Part shown: positions 36,483 through 45,062 of the stretch, in pieces
Position numbering within the stretch: position 1 is the stretch's first letter
Layout of the letters: the number at the start of each line of letters is the position of its first letter
Source: Marinobacter sp. S0848L
GTDB taxonomy: Bacteria > Pseudomonadota > Gammaproteobacteria > Pseudomonadales > Oleiphilaceae
DNA length: 64,000 nt
Direction of reading: 5' to 3'
Assembly (NCBI RefSeq): GCF_023016065.1
Contig: NZ_JALKAQ010000003.1
Span: forward strand, 124,001 to 188,000
Position numbers and translations under genes: made by a program
Notes under the pieces: model-generated
What the model was told of the DNA's origin: nothing
Databases searched by the model: none
The model's input: only the letters and a program-made list of their open reading frames with translations

Positions 36483-38546
36483 TTACTTGTTATTGGCCTT
36501 GCCCTGAATTGGTATCGAAAGCCAGAACGTGGCGCCGGCCCCTTCCGCCGATTCGTAACCGACCTCGCCCCCCATCGCATTCATCAGTTGCTTGGTGATT
36601 GCAAGGCCCAGACCTGTGCCTTCCTTGGCTCGGGCGGATGAGCCGTCTGCCTGTGCAAACTTCTCGAAAATACGGTTTCGAAAGCTTTCGGGAACGCCTG
36701 TGCCCTTGTCGGAAACTTCGATCACGGCCTGATCGCCTGCTTGGCGGATTTCGATCGTGACATCCTCATGAGCGGGTGAGAACTTGGCGGCATTGGACAG
36801 TAAATTGGCGACAGCCTGTTGAAGGCGTTGTGGGTCTATATTTGCTTCAAGGCCTGTGGAGGTTTCTTTCAGGCGCAATTCAACGTGTTTCTGATTGGCG
36901 TAGGTCTGAATGTGTTCAACGGCCGTTGAAACAACCTTGGCAATGGGGTGGAGCTCCATAACCAACACCATATTGCCGCTGATCAGTTTGTCGATATCCA
37001 GCAGGTCGTCGATGAGCGCCCGGAGTTGATCCGCGTTACGGTGAGTAATGTTCAGCATTTGTCTGGTTTTTTCGGAAATCTCCCCGGTAATGCCTCCAAG
37101 AATCAATCCTAAAGAACCCGAAATAGACGTGAGTGGCGTGCGCAGCTCGTGACTGACAGTCGATACGAACTGGTTTTTCATTTCCTCATTCTTCCGCCGC
37201 TCATCGATATCGACGATATAGCCGTGCCATAAGACGCTGCCGTCGGGTAGCTTCTCCGGGTTGGCCTTGCCTTCAATCCAGAGCCAGTGACCGTCTCTGG
37301 AAACAATGCGATATTGTGCCTCCCAAGGGGTAAGAGTTTCTGCGGACTGAGTTATAGATTCGGCAACCTTCGGCAAGTCATCGGGGTGTATGCGCTCAAA
37401 TGCCGGAGTTGCATCTTCCAGAACGTCGCTTGGCGATAGATGGTAAACATCTTCAATGCCTTCGCTGGTGTAAGGGAAGCTGGCGTGGCCGTCGGGCCAC
37501 AGCCGGTACTGGTAAAGCATTCCCGGGGCGTTGGACACCAGCTTATCGAGGGTCTCGGCCTGTTCTTGTTGCTGGATAATGTCGGCAACCCAGCGGGCGA
37601 GCAGACTGACGAAGGTTTTTTCGGTTTCGGAAAAACCCGGTAGCCGGGGCGCGGTTGACGAAAAGTTCAGGGTGCCCACGGCCTCGCCATCAACCCATAT
37701 GGGGGCGGCCAAATAACTTTCCAGACCGAACATCTGGTAACAGGGCAGGTCGCGATAGGGTGATGTTGCCATGTGGTCGATGGCCAGTATATCGGGCTGG
37801 CTCATTAATATAGCGCAGTAGGTTTGTGCCAGAGGCAGTGTCAAACCGTTTTGCAACGAGGGAGCTTGCCGCTCGTGATGCCACAGTATGGTGTACGCCT
37901 CGCCTTCGATTTTGCTGACAATGGCGGTATCAATGTTCAGGTACTGGCAGGCAATTGCCAGGGCGCGTTCAATGCGCTGATCAACTTTGCCACTCGTATC
38001 CAGGGCGATATCATTGAGAATGTTAAGGGCTCGAGTTCGGTCGGTGTAATAGCTGTTGAGCTCCTGATACCGGAATTCCCGCTCGATGATATCCGCAAAG
38101 TCTCGTAAAGATTGTCGGTCTTGTGCGGAAAAGCTTCGGGGTTCGCTGTCAATCAGGCACAGAGTGCCCAAGCGATAACCTTCCAGATCGGTCAGGGGCG
38201 CGCCGGCGTAGAACCGAATGTCCGGTGCTCCGGTCACCAGGGGGTTGTCGGCGAAGCGTTCATCGGCGAGCGCGTTTTCCACGACAAACAGATTGCTGCC
38301 GAGAATAGCGTGTCCACAGAATGAAATGTCTCTACCGGTTTCCCTTACATCCAGGCCATAATAGGATTTGAACCATTGCCGGTCTGAATCTATCAGAGAT
38401 ACTAGGCATATTGGCACGTCGAATAACTGCGCAGCGAGGCGGGTAACCCGATCAAAGCGCTCTTCTGGCGGTGTGTCGAGTAAAAGAGTCGATTGAAGCG
38501 CGGCGAGCCTGCTGGCTTCGTTTGACGGGAAATCAGGTGTTTTCAT
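36483..38546 (-). CDS. Soluble GAF-GAF-PAS sensor histidine kinase
   Basis: The 687-residue kinase lacks membrane helices. Order: GAF 1 (about 10-155; RFDRVTRLAAQLFDVPICLVSLID), GAF 2 (about 185-330; LAAPIWVDGEAVGTLNF), PAS/PAC (about 345-450; WEAQYRIVSRDGHWLWIEGKA), HisKA with STVSHELRTP (about residue 466) and HATPase with NLLSNAAKFSP and GTGLGLAI. It has no receiver domain, so it must pass phosphate to a separate regulator; the HPt/REC proteins divergent from its partner kinase are candidates. ATG 38546 has AAGGAAG; it lies inside the 3' end of the upstream kinase (overlap of 14 bp), so the two kinases are co-translated. Confidence 0.9.
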   Translation of the reverse strand: MKTPDFPSNEASRLAALQSTLLLDTPPEERFDRVTRLAAQLFDVPICLVSLIDSDRQWFKSYYGLDVRETGRDISFCGHAILGSNLFVVENALADERFADNPLVTGAPDIRFYAGAPLTDLEGYRLGTLCLIDSEPRSFSAQDRQSLRDFADIIEREFRYQELNSYYTDRTRALNILNDIALDTSGKVDQRIERALAIACQYLNIDTAIVSKIEGEAYTILWHHERQAPSLQNGLTLPLAQTYCAILMSQPDILAIDHMATSPYRDLPCYQMFGLESYLAAPIWVDGEAVGTLNFSSTAPRLPGFSETEKTFVSLLARWVADIIQQQEQAETLDKLVSNAPGMLYQYRLWPDGHASFPYTSEGIEDVYHLSPSDVLEDATPAFERIHPDDLPKVAESITQSAETLTPWEAQYRIVSRDGHWLWIEGKANPEKLPDGSVLWHGYIVDIDERRKNEEMKNQFVSTVSHELRTPLTSISGSLGLILGGITGEISEKTRQMLNITHRNADQLRALIDDLLDIDKLISGNMVLVMELHPIAKVVSTAVEHIQTYANQKHVELRLKETSTGLEANIDPQRLQQAVANLLSNAAKFSPAHEDVTIEIRQAGDQAVIEVSDKGTGVPESFRNRIFEKFAQADGSSARAKEGTGLGLAITKQLMNAMGGEVGYESAEGAGATFWLSIPIQGKANNK

Positions 38547-40356
38547 GAAGGCTTCCTTGCGTACAAGGTGATGTCGGTAGTTCAAGCCAGAAGTGGGCAC
38601 CGTGATTATAAAAATAGCCCACTTTACCGTTCATGAGCTCGGCAAGTTCTTTGCAAATAGCCAAACCCAGCCCCGTGCCGGATTTCGCCCGAGAAGATCC
38701 GACCTCTGCCTGCGCAAATCTCTGGAACAAGTTGGGAGTAAAATGTTCAGGAACACCGTCGCCTTCGTCGCTAACAGTAATGCGGATATAACCGGTCTGG
38801 GTGGCTTCAGCCTCTACTGTAATCAACCCGTCTCTGGGTGAATACTTGATGGCGTTGCTGATGAAGTTATTGAGAATTTGCCGCAATCGTTCGGGATCGG
38901 CACAGGCTGCCAAACCCTCTGCATGTTTACTGGTCAGGCGAACGCCGTACTGGTTTGCCATGGCTTGGTTGCCTTCGCAGGCTTGGTGAATGGCTTCGTC
39001 TATCCGGGTTGTGGTGGTGTGAATGCTCAGCTTCCCCGACACCGCCTTGTCAAAGTCCAGCAGATCCGTAATCAGGGCTTGTAAATGTTCGCCGTTGCGC
39101 AGGGCAACTTTGATCAGGGCGCTGGCTTTGTCGGGAAGCTGACCGGTTGCGCCGGAATCCAATAGCTTCATCGACCCGTTGATCGAGGTGAGCGGAGTAC
39201 GAAGTTCATGGCTGACGTTGGAGACAAACTGGCTTTTGAGAGCATCCAACGCTTCTCTCTCGTCCATCAAGGCGTTGAAAGCATTGGCCAAATTTCGGGT
39301 TTCGGTTGTGCCGGTGATACTTAGCCGGGTGTTGCGTGCATTGCCGGTGGTCATTTCGTGGATTTTTTCAGACATGCTGCTGAGGCTGTGAGTAGCGGCA
39401 CGGGTCATCAGATAGGCGAAAAACAGCAATGGCACCATGACCGCAACGCTGGCCCAAAGGAAACTCTTGAACCACGCTTTGGCGGGTTGGGTAGCCAGAG
39501 CGTATGGCGCTGCGCTGAGAAACAGCCAGCCTAGCCGGTCAAGATGTTGGGTTGCGTACACCCAGTCCTCACCGGACCCGTCGGATACAACGCCCGCGTT
39601 AACGCCGGATAAGGCGGCATCAATGAGCATGTCTTCACCCGGTGGCGGCAGGTCCGGCGCGGGTGTCCCCGGTTGCAGCGCATCCACCTGAATGAAGTGC
39701 CCGGTATCCAGTACTTTCAGCAGAGTACCGGGTTCAGGATTGAGGTCGTCAGGAAGAATGCCCTTTTGTGTCAGGTTGATAGTGCCACCTGCCAGCCCTA
39801 ACAAATCGCCGTCGTCGCTCCGTATCGGTGCCAGAAACGAGAGCAAGGGTAGTCCGGTTCGTCGGCCAATGATCGGACGACTGACAATGGGAGTATTGGC
39901 GGCCATGGCGCGTTTGAAATGGGGCCGATCTGCATAGGAGGTTCCGATCCGGTTCGGTACGAAGCGGTTTTCAGTAATCGCCACGCCGTTGTTATCGAAA
40001 ATTAGCAGATCGTCCTGAAACAGGTTTTCCAACCCGGGTTGTCGCGCCATCGCGAACTTGAGCTGGTCCATCGGAAGCAGATCTTCGCCATCGGTCAAAG
40101 TACTGGCAAACGCGCTCAGAGCATTCAGCCGAATCGAGAGTTCTTCATTGACCCGGCTGGCCATTGAATCGGCCTGAAGGGCTTGGCGTTCGCTCAACAC
40201 CTCTTCGAAATCGTGGAGTAATCGACCGTACGCCACAAACAAAATCAGGAAAACGCTGAAAATGATGCTCAGGCCGGTAATCAGGACAACACGGGTGCCA
40301 AGGTTTAGTGTTTTCAAGGAAGACTCTTGTGGTTGTGGTCGTAATGATGAAAACAT
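38533..40356 (-). CDS. Membrane sensor histidine kinase with periplasmic Cache-like domain
   Basis: The 607-residue kinase has TM1 (about 22-45), a periplasmic sensor (about 46-295) with dCache features (FQDDLLIFDNNGVAITENRF; SYADRPHFKRAMAANTPIVSRPI), TM2 (about 297-318), a HAMP region, HisKA with SNVSHELRTP (about residue 383) and HATPase (NFISNAIKYSP; GTGLGLAI). Cache domains bind small metabolites such as amino or carboxylic acids. It overlaps the downstream GAF kinase by 14 bp and is divergent from the HPt-GGDEF gene 59 bp away, so both sides probably share a regulatory region. SD for ATG 40356 is weak. Confidence 0.9.
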   Translation of the reverse strand: MFSSLRPQPQESSLKTLNLGTRVVLITGLSIIFSVFLILFVAYGRLLHDFEEVLSERQALQADSMASRVNEELSIRLNALSAFASTLTDGEDLLPMDQLKFAMARQPGLENLFQDDLLIFDNNGVAITENRFVPNRIGTSYADRPHFKRAMAANTPIVSRPIIGRRTGLPLLSFLAPIRSDDGDLLGLAGGTINLTQKGILPDDLNPEPGTLLKVLDTGHFIQVDALQPGTPAPDLPPPGEDMLIDAALSGVNAGVVSDGSGEDWVYATQHLDRLGWLFLSAAPYALATQPAKAWFKSFLWASVAVMVPLLFFAYLMTRAATHSLSSMSEKIHEMTTGNARNTRLSITGTTETRNLANAFNALMDEREALDALKSQFVSNVSHELRTPLTSINGSMKLLDSGATGQLPDKASALIKVALRNGEHLQALITDLLDFDKAVSGKLSIHTTTTRIDEAIHQACEGNQAMANQYGVRLTSKHAEGLAACADPERLRQILNNFISNAIKYSPRDGLITVEAEATQTGYIRITVSDEGDGVPEHFTPNLFQRFAQAEVGSSRAKSGTGLGLAICKELAELMNGKVGYFYNHGAHFWLELPTSPCTQGSLHENT

Positions 40357-40415
40357 GCTTACATAAGGTGAGGATAGTGGATTTCTTCTGCTGAATGAAC
40401 TGGTGAGGAAGTGCT

Positions 40416-42137
40416 TTGACCGCCGCAGCCCATGATCAACTCCAGAAACGCCTGAAACTGTTGCAGGATCGTTTTATCGAACGCGCCCAGAGTGACGTAG
40501 AAACGCTAGGTCATTTTGCCCGGCAGATCGAACAACAACAGTTAAGCCGGCAAGACTTGGTGGAATGCTATCAGTTGCTGCACCGTATGGCGGGGTCTGC
40601 GGGTACGTTCGGGCTCCCGGAACTGGGTGCCGCAGCGCGCTCGATCGAGAATCAGCTCAGGACGGTTGTAGAAGCAAAGGCCAGACACGCGGAGTGGCAG
40701 GATGCCCCAGTCGCGTTACCGGCCGACATAGCCATGCAGATCCATGAGCTGACGGCGTTGGTGCAAAAGGGCACCGATGAAACGAAGCCGGAATCGACAC
40801 ATGCACACCCCCGTCTTCATCAAGCAGAAAATGCCTATGAAGGTTCTCACGGCATGAAAGTCCAGGTAATGGCATTGGCCCATAATACCGGCTATTTGTC
40901 GAATTTGATGGCCGATTTGCAAGGATACGGGTTTGCCTGTGAGTTGATATTGCTGCAGGAATCAGAGGCGGCCATCAAAAGCCTGAACAAGCGCTCGGGG
41001 GCCACCATTCTGTTGTGTCAGGATTCTGATCTGGCGGATGTGCTCGGCTTTCGCTCAGACCATATCGAAAAGAACGAGCACCGGCGTTTTCCGGTCGTCG
41101 GCATTGGTCGTCAAAATACCTTCGAAAGCCTTTATCACGTCGCCGAACAGGGCGCGACCGCATACTTCAGTGAACCTCTGGATATGCCCGCATTGGCGGA
41201 ACGGATTGAGTCGCTGGCGCTGGAGCGCGGGTCCCGTCCCCAGGGGCGAGTGTTGATTGTGGATGATGATAAGGAACTGGGCGAGCGTTATTGTTTGGTG
41301 TTGAACAATGCCGGAATGAAAACGAAGCTGGTGTCTGACCCCACGAAGATGATGTCTGCCTTGTCGGCGTTTGAACCGGATATCGTGTTGATGGATGTTC
41401 AGTTACGAGCCCATTCCGGGGTGACTCTGGCTCGAATGATACGGTACGAGCCCCGTTGGCTCGGGTTGCCGATTGTGTATTTGTCATCGGAAGACAACCC
41501 GGAAACCCAGTTGGATGCGTTGGCCAAAGGGGCCGACGAATTTCTGGTAAAGCCGGTCACCGACGAGTATCTGATTCGCTCGGTCCGTATTCGCTGCTAC
41601 CGCGCCCGCCAATTGTCGGATTTGATGAACCGTGACAGTTTGACCGGCTTGCTCAAACATTCGTTGATCAAGCAGGAAGTGGAGCGTGAACTGGCTCGCT
41701 GCCGGCGTTCGGGGCATTTATCTTGCGTGGTGATGCTGGATCTGGATCACTTTAAAAAAGTGAATGACACCTGGGGTCACGGGCAGGGTGATATTGTCAT
41801 TCGAACGCTTGCGCATCTGTTGCGTAACCGTCTCAGAGAATCCGATACCATCGGGCGCTATGGCGGCGAAGAGTTTTTGGTGGTTTTGTCGGATTGCCCG
41901 ACCGAGCAAGCCAAAGAGCTGATCGACGACATTCGGGCCAGGTTCTCGGAATTGGTGTTCACCTCAGGCGACGACAGTTTTCAGGTGACTATGAGTGCGG
42001 GTATTGCAGCTATCAATGATTTCCCGCTGGCCAGCGAGGCAATTGAAGCAGCAGATCAGGCACTTTATGAGCGCAAGCAGGCAGGGCGTAACGGTGTGTC
42101 CGTTTATCAGCGCCAAGACGAAAATCAGGATGATTGA
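40416..42137 (+). CDS. HPt-REC-REC-GGDEF diguanylate cyclase
   Basis: This 573-residue signalling protein has an N-terminal histidine phosphotransfer domain with H56 in LLHRMAGSAGTFG, a degenerate receiver (about 149-285; acidic pair missing), an intact receiver (about 287-405; VDDD pocket, D327 phospho-acceptor, K in FLVKPV) and a C-terminal GGDEF domain. The active site is GGEEF (483-487) and the inhibitory I-site RESD (474-477) is present, so it should make c-di-GMP with product feedback. The start is TTG 40416, preceded by GAGGAAG; no in-frame ATG lies upstream. Divergent from two kinases without receivers, it is their likely phosphorelay partner. Confidence 0.9.
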   Translation: MTAAAHDQLQKRLKLLQDRFIERAQSDVETLGHFARQIEQQQLSRQDLVECYQLLHRMAGSAGTFGLPELGAAARSIENQLRTVVEAKARHAEWQDAPVALPADIAMQIHELTALVQKGTDETKPESTHAHPRLHQAENAYEGSHGMKVQVMALAHNTGYLSNLMADLQGYGFACELILLQESEAAIKSLNKRSGATILLCQDSDLADVLGFRSDHIEKNEHRRFPVVGIGRQNTFESLYHVAEQGATAYFSEPLDMPALAERIESLALERGSRPQGRVLIVDDDKELGERYCLVLNNAGMKTKLVSDPTKMMSALSAFEPDIVLMDVQLRAHSGVTLARMIRYEPRWLGLPIVYLSSEDNPETQLDALAKGADEFLVKPVTDEYLIRSVRIRCYRARQLSDLMNRDSLTGLLKHSLIKQEVERELARCRRSGHLSCVVMLDLDHFKKVNDTWGHGQGDIVIRTLAHLLRNRLRESDTIGRYGGEEFLVVLSDCPTEQAKELIDDIRARFSELVFTSGDDSFQVTMSAGIAAINDFPLASEAIEAADQALYERKQAGRNGVSVYQRQDENQDD

Positions 42138-42148
42138 GGAGTAGCCCC

Positions 42149-43297
42149 TTGAAGGCCTTGGTTCTGGAAGACGACGAGCTTGTGGGTGAGCTGATTGAGT
42201 CGATTGTTGCGGGTCTTGGCGGCGTGCAGCAAGTCACGCTGGCCCGGTCGCTAACCGAAGCCAAGAGGTGTGTGGCCGGCGATGCCTTTGGGCTGTATCT
42301 GGTGGACTGGGAGTTGCCGGACGGGTCTGGTCTGGAACTGGTGAAACAAATACGGCGTTCGGATTCGGTGGTGCCTGTGGTTATTATCTCCGGGCGCTCG
42401 GACCGCGAGTCTGTAATAAAAGCCGCGCATCATGGCATCAGCGGGTATATCACCAAACCGCTGGATGTCGAACTGCTGCACCAACGGTTGACGGATCTCA
42501 TTCCCGCGCCCACTGTTGAGAGCGCCTCCGTGCATGAATTCATGGCCAAAGCTTCGAATTCGGTGGTCCAACTGCCGACCGAACTTGACCCGGCCGAGAT
42601 CATCGAGCTGATCGGTCGTGCTGATACCCTATCTGCCTCGGAACTGGCGGAGCGCTGGCGGGAGCAGATCGGTTTGACCGCCCGCATTCTGGATGTGGCC
42701 AACAGCAGTTCGTTCAGGCGAACGGGTAAACCGGTTGAGTCTCTTAGAGTGGCTATCGGAAGCATCGGTGTTTCCATGGCACTGAACCAGGCGTTGGCGC
42801 TTGCGCTGGATGTGACCGCAAAACTGACTCGCCCGGAACTGAAAGCGGTCGCAGACCGTTATCAGGATATCTCGCTTCGGGTTTCTCGGGATGCAAATCA
42901 AATAGCCCTTCGTGTTGGTAAAGCCTCTACGATGTATCGAAGCGCCGGGTTACTGAGTCGTTTGGGTGAAATGGCGGTGCTTAAAGTGCTGAATCAGTTT
43001 GATGCGGCTGGCGGAACCCTTGCCGAGGCCGAGATTGAGCAGTGTTTGGCGCGCTGGTCTGAGGAATACGGCAACCGCCTGAAAGTACACTGGAAGTTTC
43101 CGTTAGGTTTGAGGGAGTTGATAGGCGCTGTGCATTTTTTATCGCCCGACAACCACCGGGAAGGGCCAATCATTATGCGGGCTGCCGCGTTGATGGCTGA
43201 AAGCCGACAAGAAGAAAAAGAGTGCCAGCGATTGTTGCGTCAATTGGGTTTGGATGCAACGGAGCTTACCAAGGAGACGCCGAGCGATGCCGTATGA
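42149..43297 (+). CDS. REC-HDOD response regulator
   Basis: This protein of about 382 residues has a receiver domain (about 1-118; LEDDE pocket, phospho-acceptor D53 in LVDWELPDG, K in YITKPLD), then an HDOD domain (about 135-330; LTARILDVANSSSFRRTGKPVESLRVAIGSIG). HDOD domains are catalytically silent relatives of HD phosphohydrolases and serve as signalling or protein-recruiting modules. I prefer TTG 42149 (LKALVLEDD), with GAGGAG at 42136-42141 as SD; TTG 42134 would place that SD inside the gene. It follows the GGDEF stop by 11 bp and overlaps the next REC gene by 11 bp, so this is one operon. Confidence 0.86.
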   Translation: MKALVLEDDELVGELIESIVAGLGGVQQVTLARSLTEAKRCVAGDAFGLYLVDWELPDGSGLELVKQIRRSDSVVPVVIISGRSDRESVIKAAHHGISGYITKPLDVELLHQRLTDLIPAPTVESASVHEFMAKASNSVVQLPTELDPAEIIELIGRADTLSASELAERWREQIGLTARILDVANSSSFRRTGKPVESLRVAIGSIGVSMALNQALALALDVTAKLTRPELKAVADRYQDISLRVSRDANQIALRVGKASTMYRSAGLLSRLGEMAVLKVLNQFDAAGGTLAEAEIEQCLARWSEEYGNRLKVHWKFPLGLRELIGAVHFLSPDNHREGPIIMRAAALMAESRQEEKECQRLLRQLGLDATELTKETPSDAV

Positions 43298-43682
43298 GGG
43301 AAACGAGTTGAATAAAGTGTTATACGTGGAGGATGATGCCGACATACGGGCCATCGCGGAGTTGGCGTTGCAGGACGTTGGCGGATTTTCCGCCAAGCTA
43401 TGTAGCTCCGGCGCGGAAGCTGTTGAGGTTGCGCCGGGTTTTCAGCCGGATTTGATCCTCCTGGATGTGATGATGCCGGAAATGGACGGCCCGGAAACCT
43501 TGAAAGCACTGCGCAAGATTGAGGCAACTCAAACGACGCCGGTTATTTTTATGACCGCCCGAATTCAGCGAACAGAGATTGATGAATACCTGTCGTTGGG
43601 TGCGCTGGGCGTGATTCCGAAGCCGTTTGACCCGATGACGCTGGCCGATGAAATACGGAGAATATACCAGGAGCTTGCCTGA
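43287..43682 (+). CDS. Single-domain response regulator (CheY-like)
   Basis: The 131-residue protein is a stand-alone receiver: YVEDDADIR acidic pocket, phospho-acceptor D60 in LILLDVMMPEMDG, T in FMTARI and K in IPKPFDP. It has no output domain and may act as a phosphate shuttle or sink between the two kinases and the HPt-containing GGDEF protein, or act on a motor or enzyme. ATG 43287 lies inside the end of the HDOD gene, with AAGGAG at 43271-43276. It is the last clear signalling gene of this operon. Confidence 0.9.
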   Translation: MPYEGNELNKVLYVEDDADIRAIAELALQDVGGFSAKLCSSGAEAVEVAPGFQPDLILLDVMMPEMDGPETLKALRKIEATQTTPVIFMTARIQRTEIDEYLSLGALGVIPKPFDPMTLADEIRRIYQELA

Positions 43683-43774
43683 GCCGGGTTTGGCTCATTG
43701 TCTCGGGTGCGAACAACGGCATTTTGAGATAGGCTGTCTGCTTTAAATTACGCGCACGAGTTAACGAGGATTGC

Positions 43775-44086
43775 ATGTCATCGCCGGACGAATTGAAAGC
43801 CAAACTCAATCTGGAAACCTCCCGGATTCATTGGCATGAACTACAGACCTATTACGCTCGCGGCCACGTGGTGCGGGTAGAGTCAGAGCTGGATCTTCTC
43901 GACGTGGCGGCGCAGCTGACGGCGGATAACAAGGCGCAGTTTGAGCAGTGGTTAGCCAGCGGCTCGGTGGGCGATGTATCGCCGGATCTTGCCCGTGCTT
44001 GGTACGAAAAGAACAGCGAACTCTGGGCTGTTGTGGTGGCACCTTGGGTGCTGGTGCAAGACCGCTCTGCGAGTAAACTCCACTAA
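43775..44086 (+). CDS. DUF2288 family protein
   Basis: This is a small soluble protein of 103 residues matching DUF2288: TSRIHWHELQTYYARGHVVRVESELDLLDVAAQL in pieces, then a conserved W in the second half (FEQWLASGSV) and ELWAVVVAPWVLVQ. No function is known to me. ATG 43775 follows GAGGA. It stands 92 bp after the REC gene; a small hairpin (43681-43696) lies between, too weak to call a terminator. Confidence 0.85.
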   Translation: MSSPDELKAKLNLETSRIHWHELQTYYARGHVVRVESELDLLDVAAQLTADNKAQFEQWLASGSVGDVSPDLARAWYEKNSELWAVVVAPWVLVQDRSASKLH

Positions 44087-44098
44087 GTTTTTCTCCGA

Positions 44099-44126
44099 CG
44101 GCAGGCATTCGTCTGCCGGCTTTCTC
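44099..44126 (+). terminator. Possible terminator between DUF2288 and lysO
   Basis: CGGCAG (44099-44104) and CTGCCG (44113-44118) form a short stem with an 8-base loop, followed by GCTTTCTC. It may end the DUF2288 transcript or act as an attenuator in the short lysO leader. Confidence 0.4.
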
Positions 44127-44153
44127 TTCGATACCTGTTTTTCAGAGGCTGTT

Positions 44154-45062
44154 ATGCTGACCGGCGCTTTGCTGATTCTGGCCCCGTTGTTTTTGGGCTT
44201 TGCGTTCGCCCTTTCCAATCGTCGCCTGATGACGGTGATTCACTACCTCGTAGAAGGGTTGGTGTACTTCATTCTGGTGTTGCTGGGCCTTGGTTTGGGG
44301 CAAATGGAAGGATTGCTTTCGCATTTGGGCACCATGGCTTATCAGGTCTCGGGTTTGGTGATTGCGATGCTGGTGGCAAACCTCGCGGCGCTTTGGCTAT
44401 TTCATCACTTTCTGCCGTTAGACATCGGGCCCACCGACGACAGTGCCAAGCCGAGCTATCGGCGGTTATTTATGGCCGGCCTGAAACCCTTGCTGGCAGT
44501 GGTTGTGGGAGGGTTTCTGGGCTACCTCTGGTTTTCCGAGCTGCCCATGGTTGAAGATGTGGCCACCTGGGCGCTGATGTTGCTGTTGTTTTTGATTGGT
44601 CTTCAGCTTCGCAATGCCGGCTTGTCGCTGCGGAAGCTGTTGATGAACCGTCAGGGTCTTGGGATAGCGCTGACGATGGGAGCGAGTTCGCTGATTGCCG
44701 GGCTGGCCCTCACGCCTTGGTTAGACGTAACCTGGAATCAGGCACTGGCGATTGCGTCGGGATTTGGCTGGTACTCTTTATCCGGCATCATGATCGGTGA
44801 CGCCATGGGGCCAGCGTGGGGTGGCGTTGCTTTCTTGAACGATGTGTTGCGCGAAATTATTGCTCTGGCGTTGATCCCTGTAGTGATCAGCGCCCGCCCG
44901 GCCATGGCCATCGGATACGGAGGCGCTACGTCTATGGACTTTACCTTGCCAGTGATTCGCAGCAGCGGTGGCTTGGCGTGTGTGCCGGTCGCCATTGCTT
45001 CGGGTTTTCTGTTGTCGTTCCTCTCGCCCGTGCTGATGGGGGTGTTTTTGTCTCTGGGTTAG
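44154..45062 (+). CDS. lysO: LysO-type lysine exporter
   Basis: The 302-residue inner-membrane protein has about eight or more helices and the LysO (YbjE) hallmarks: an N-terminal helical part, then FLIGLQLRNAGLSLRKLLMNRQGLGIA and the re-entrant-like GFGWYSLSGIMIGDAMGPAWGGVAFLNDVLREI. LysO exports L-lysine in E. coli. ATG 44154 follows CAGAGG. Its stop codon overlaps the stop region of the convergent HD-GYP gene (45059-45062). The leader is only 67 bp, too short for a lysine riboswitch. Confidence 0.88.
   Translation: MLTGALLILAPLFLGFAFALSNRRLMTVIHYLVEGLVYFILVLLGLGLGQMEGLLSHLGTMAYQVSGLVIAMLVANLAALWLFHHFLPLDIGPTDDSAKPSYRRLFMAGLKPLLAVVVGGFLGYLWFSELPMVEDVATWALMLLLFLIGLQLRNAGLSLRKLLMNRQGLGIALTMGASSLIAGLALTPWLDVTWNQALAIASGFGWYSLSGIMIGDAMGPAWGGVAFLNDVLREIIALALIPVVISARPAMAIGYGGATSMDFTLPVIRSSGGLACVPVAIASGFLLSFLSPVLMGVFLSLG

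Noticed and set aside
44087..44153. Lysine riboswitch ahead of lysO
   Set aside because: The leader is only 67 bp, far too short for the lysine aptamer; only a small hairpin is present.
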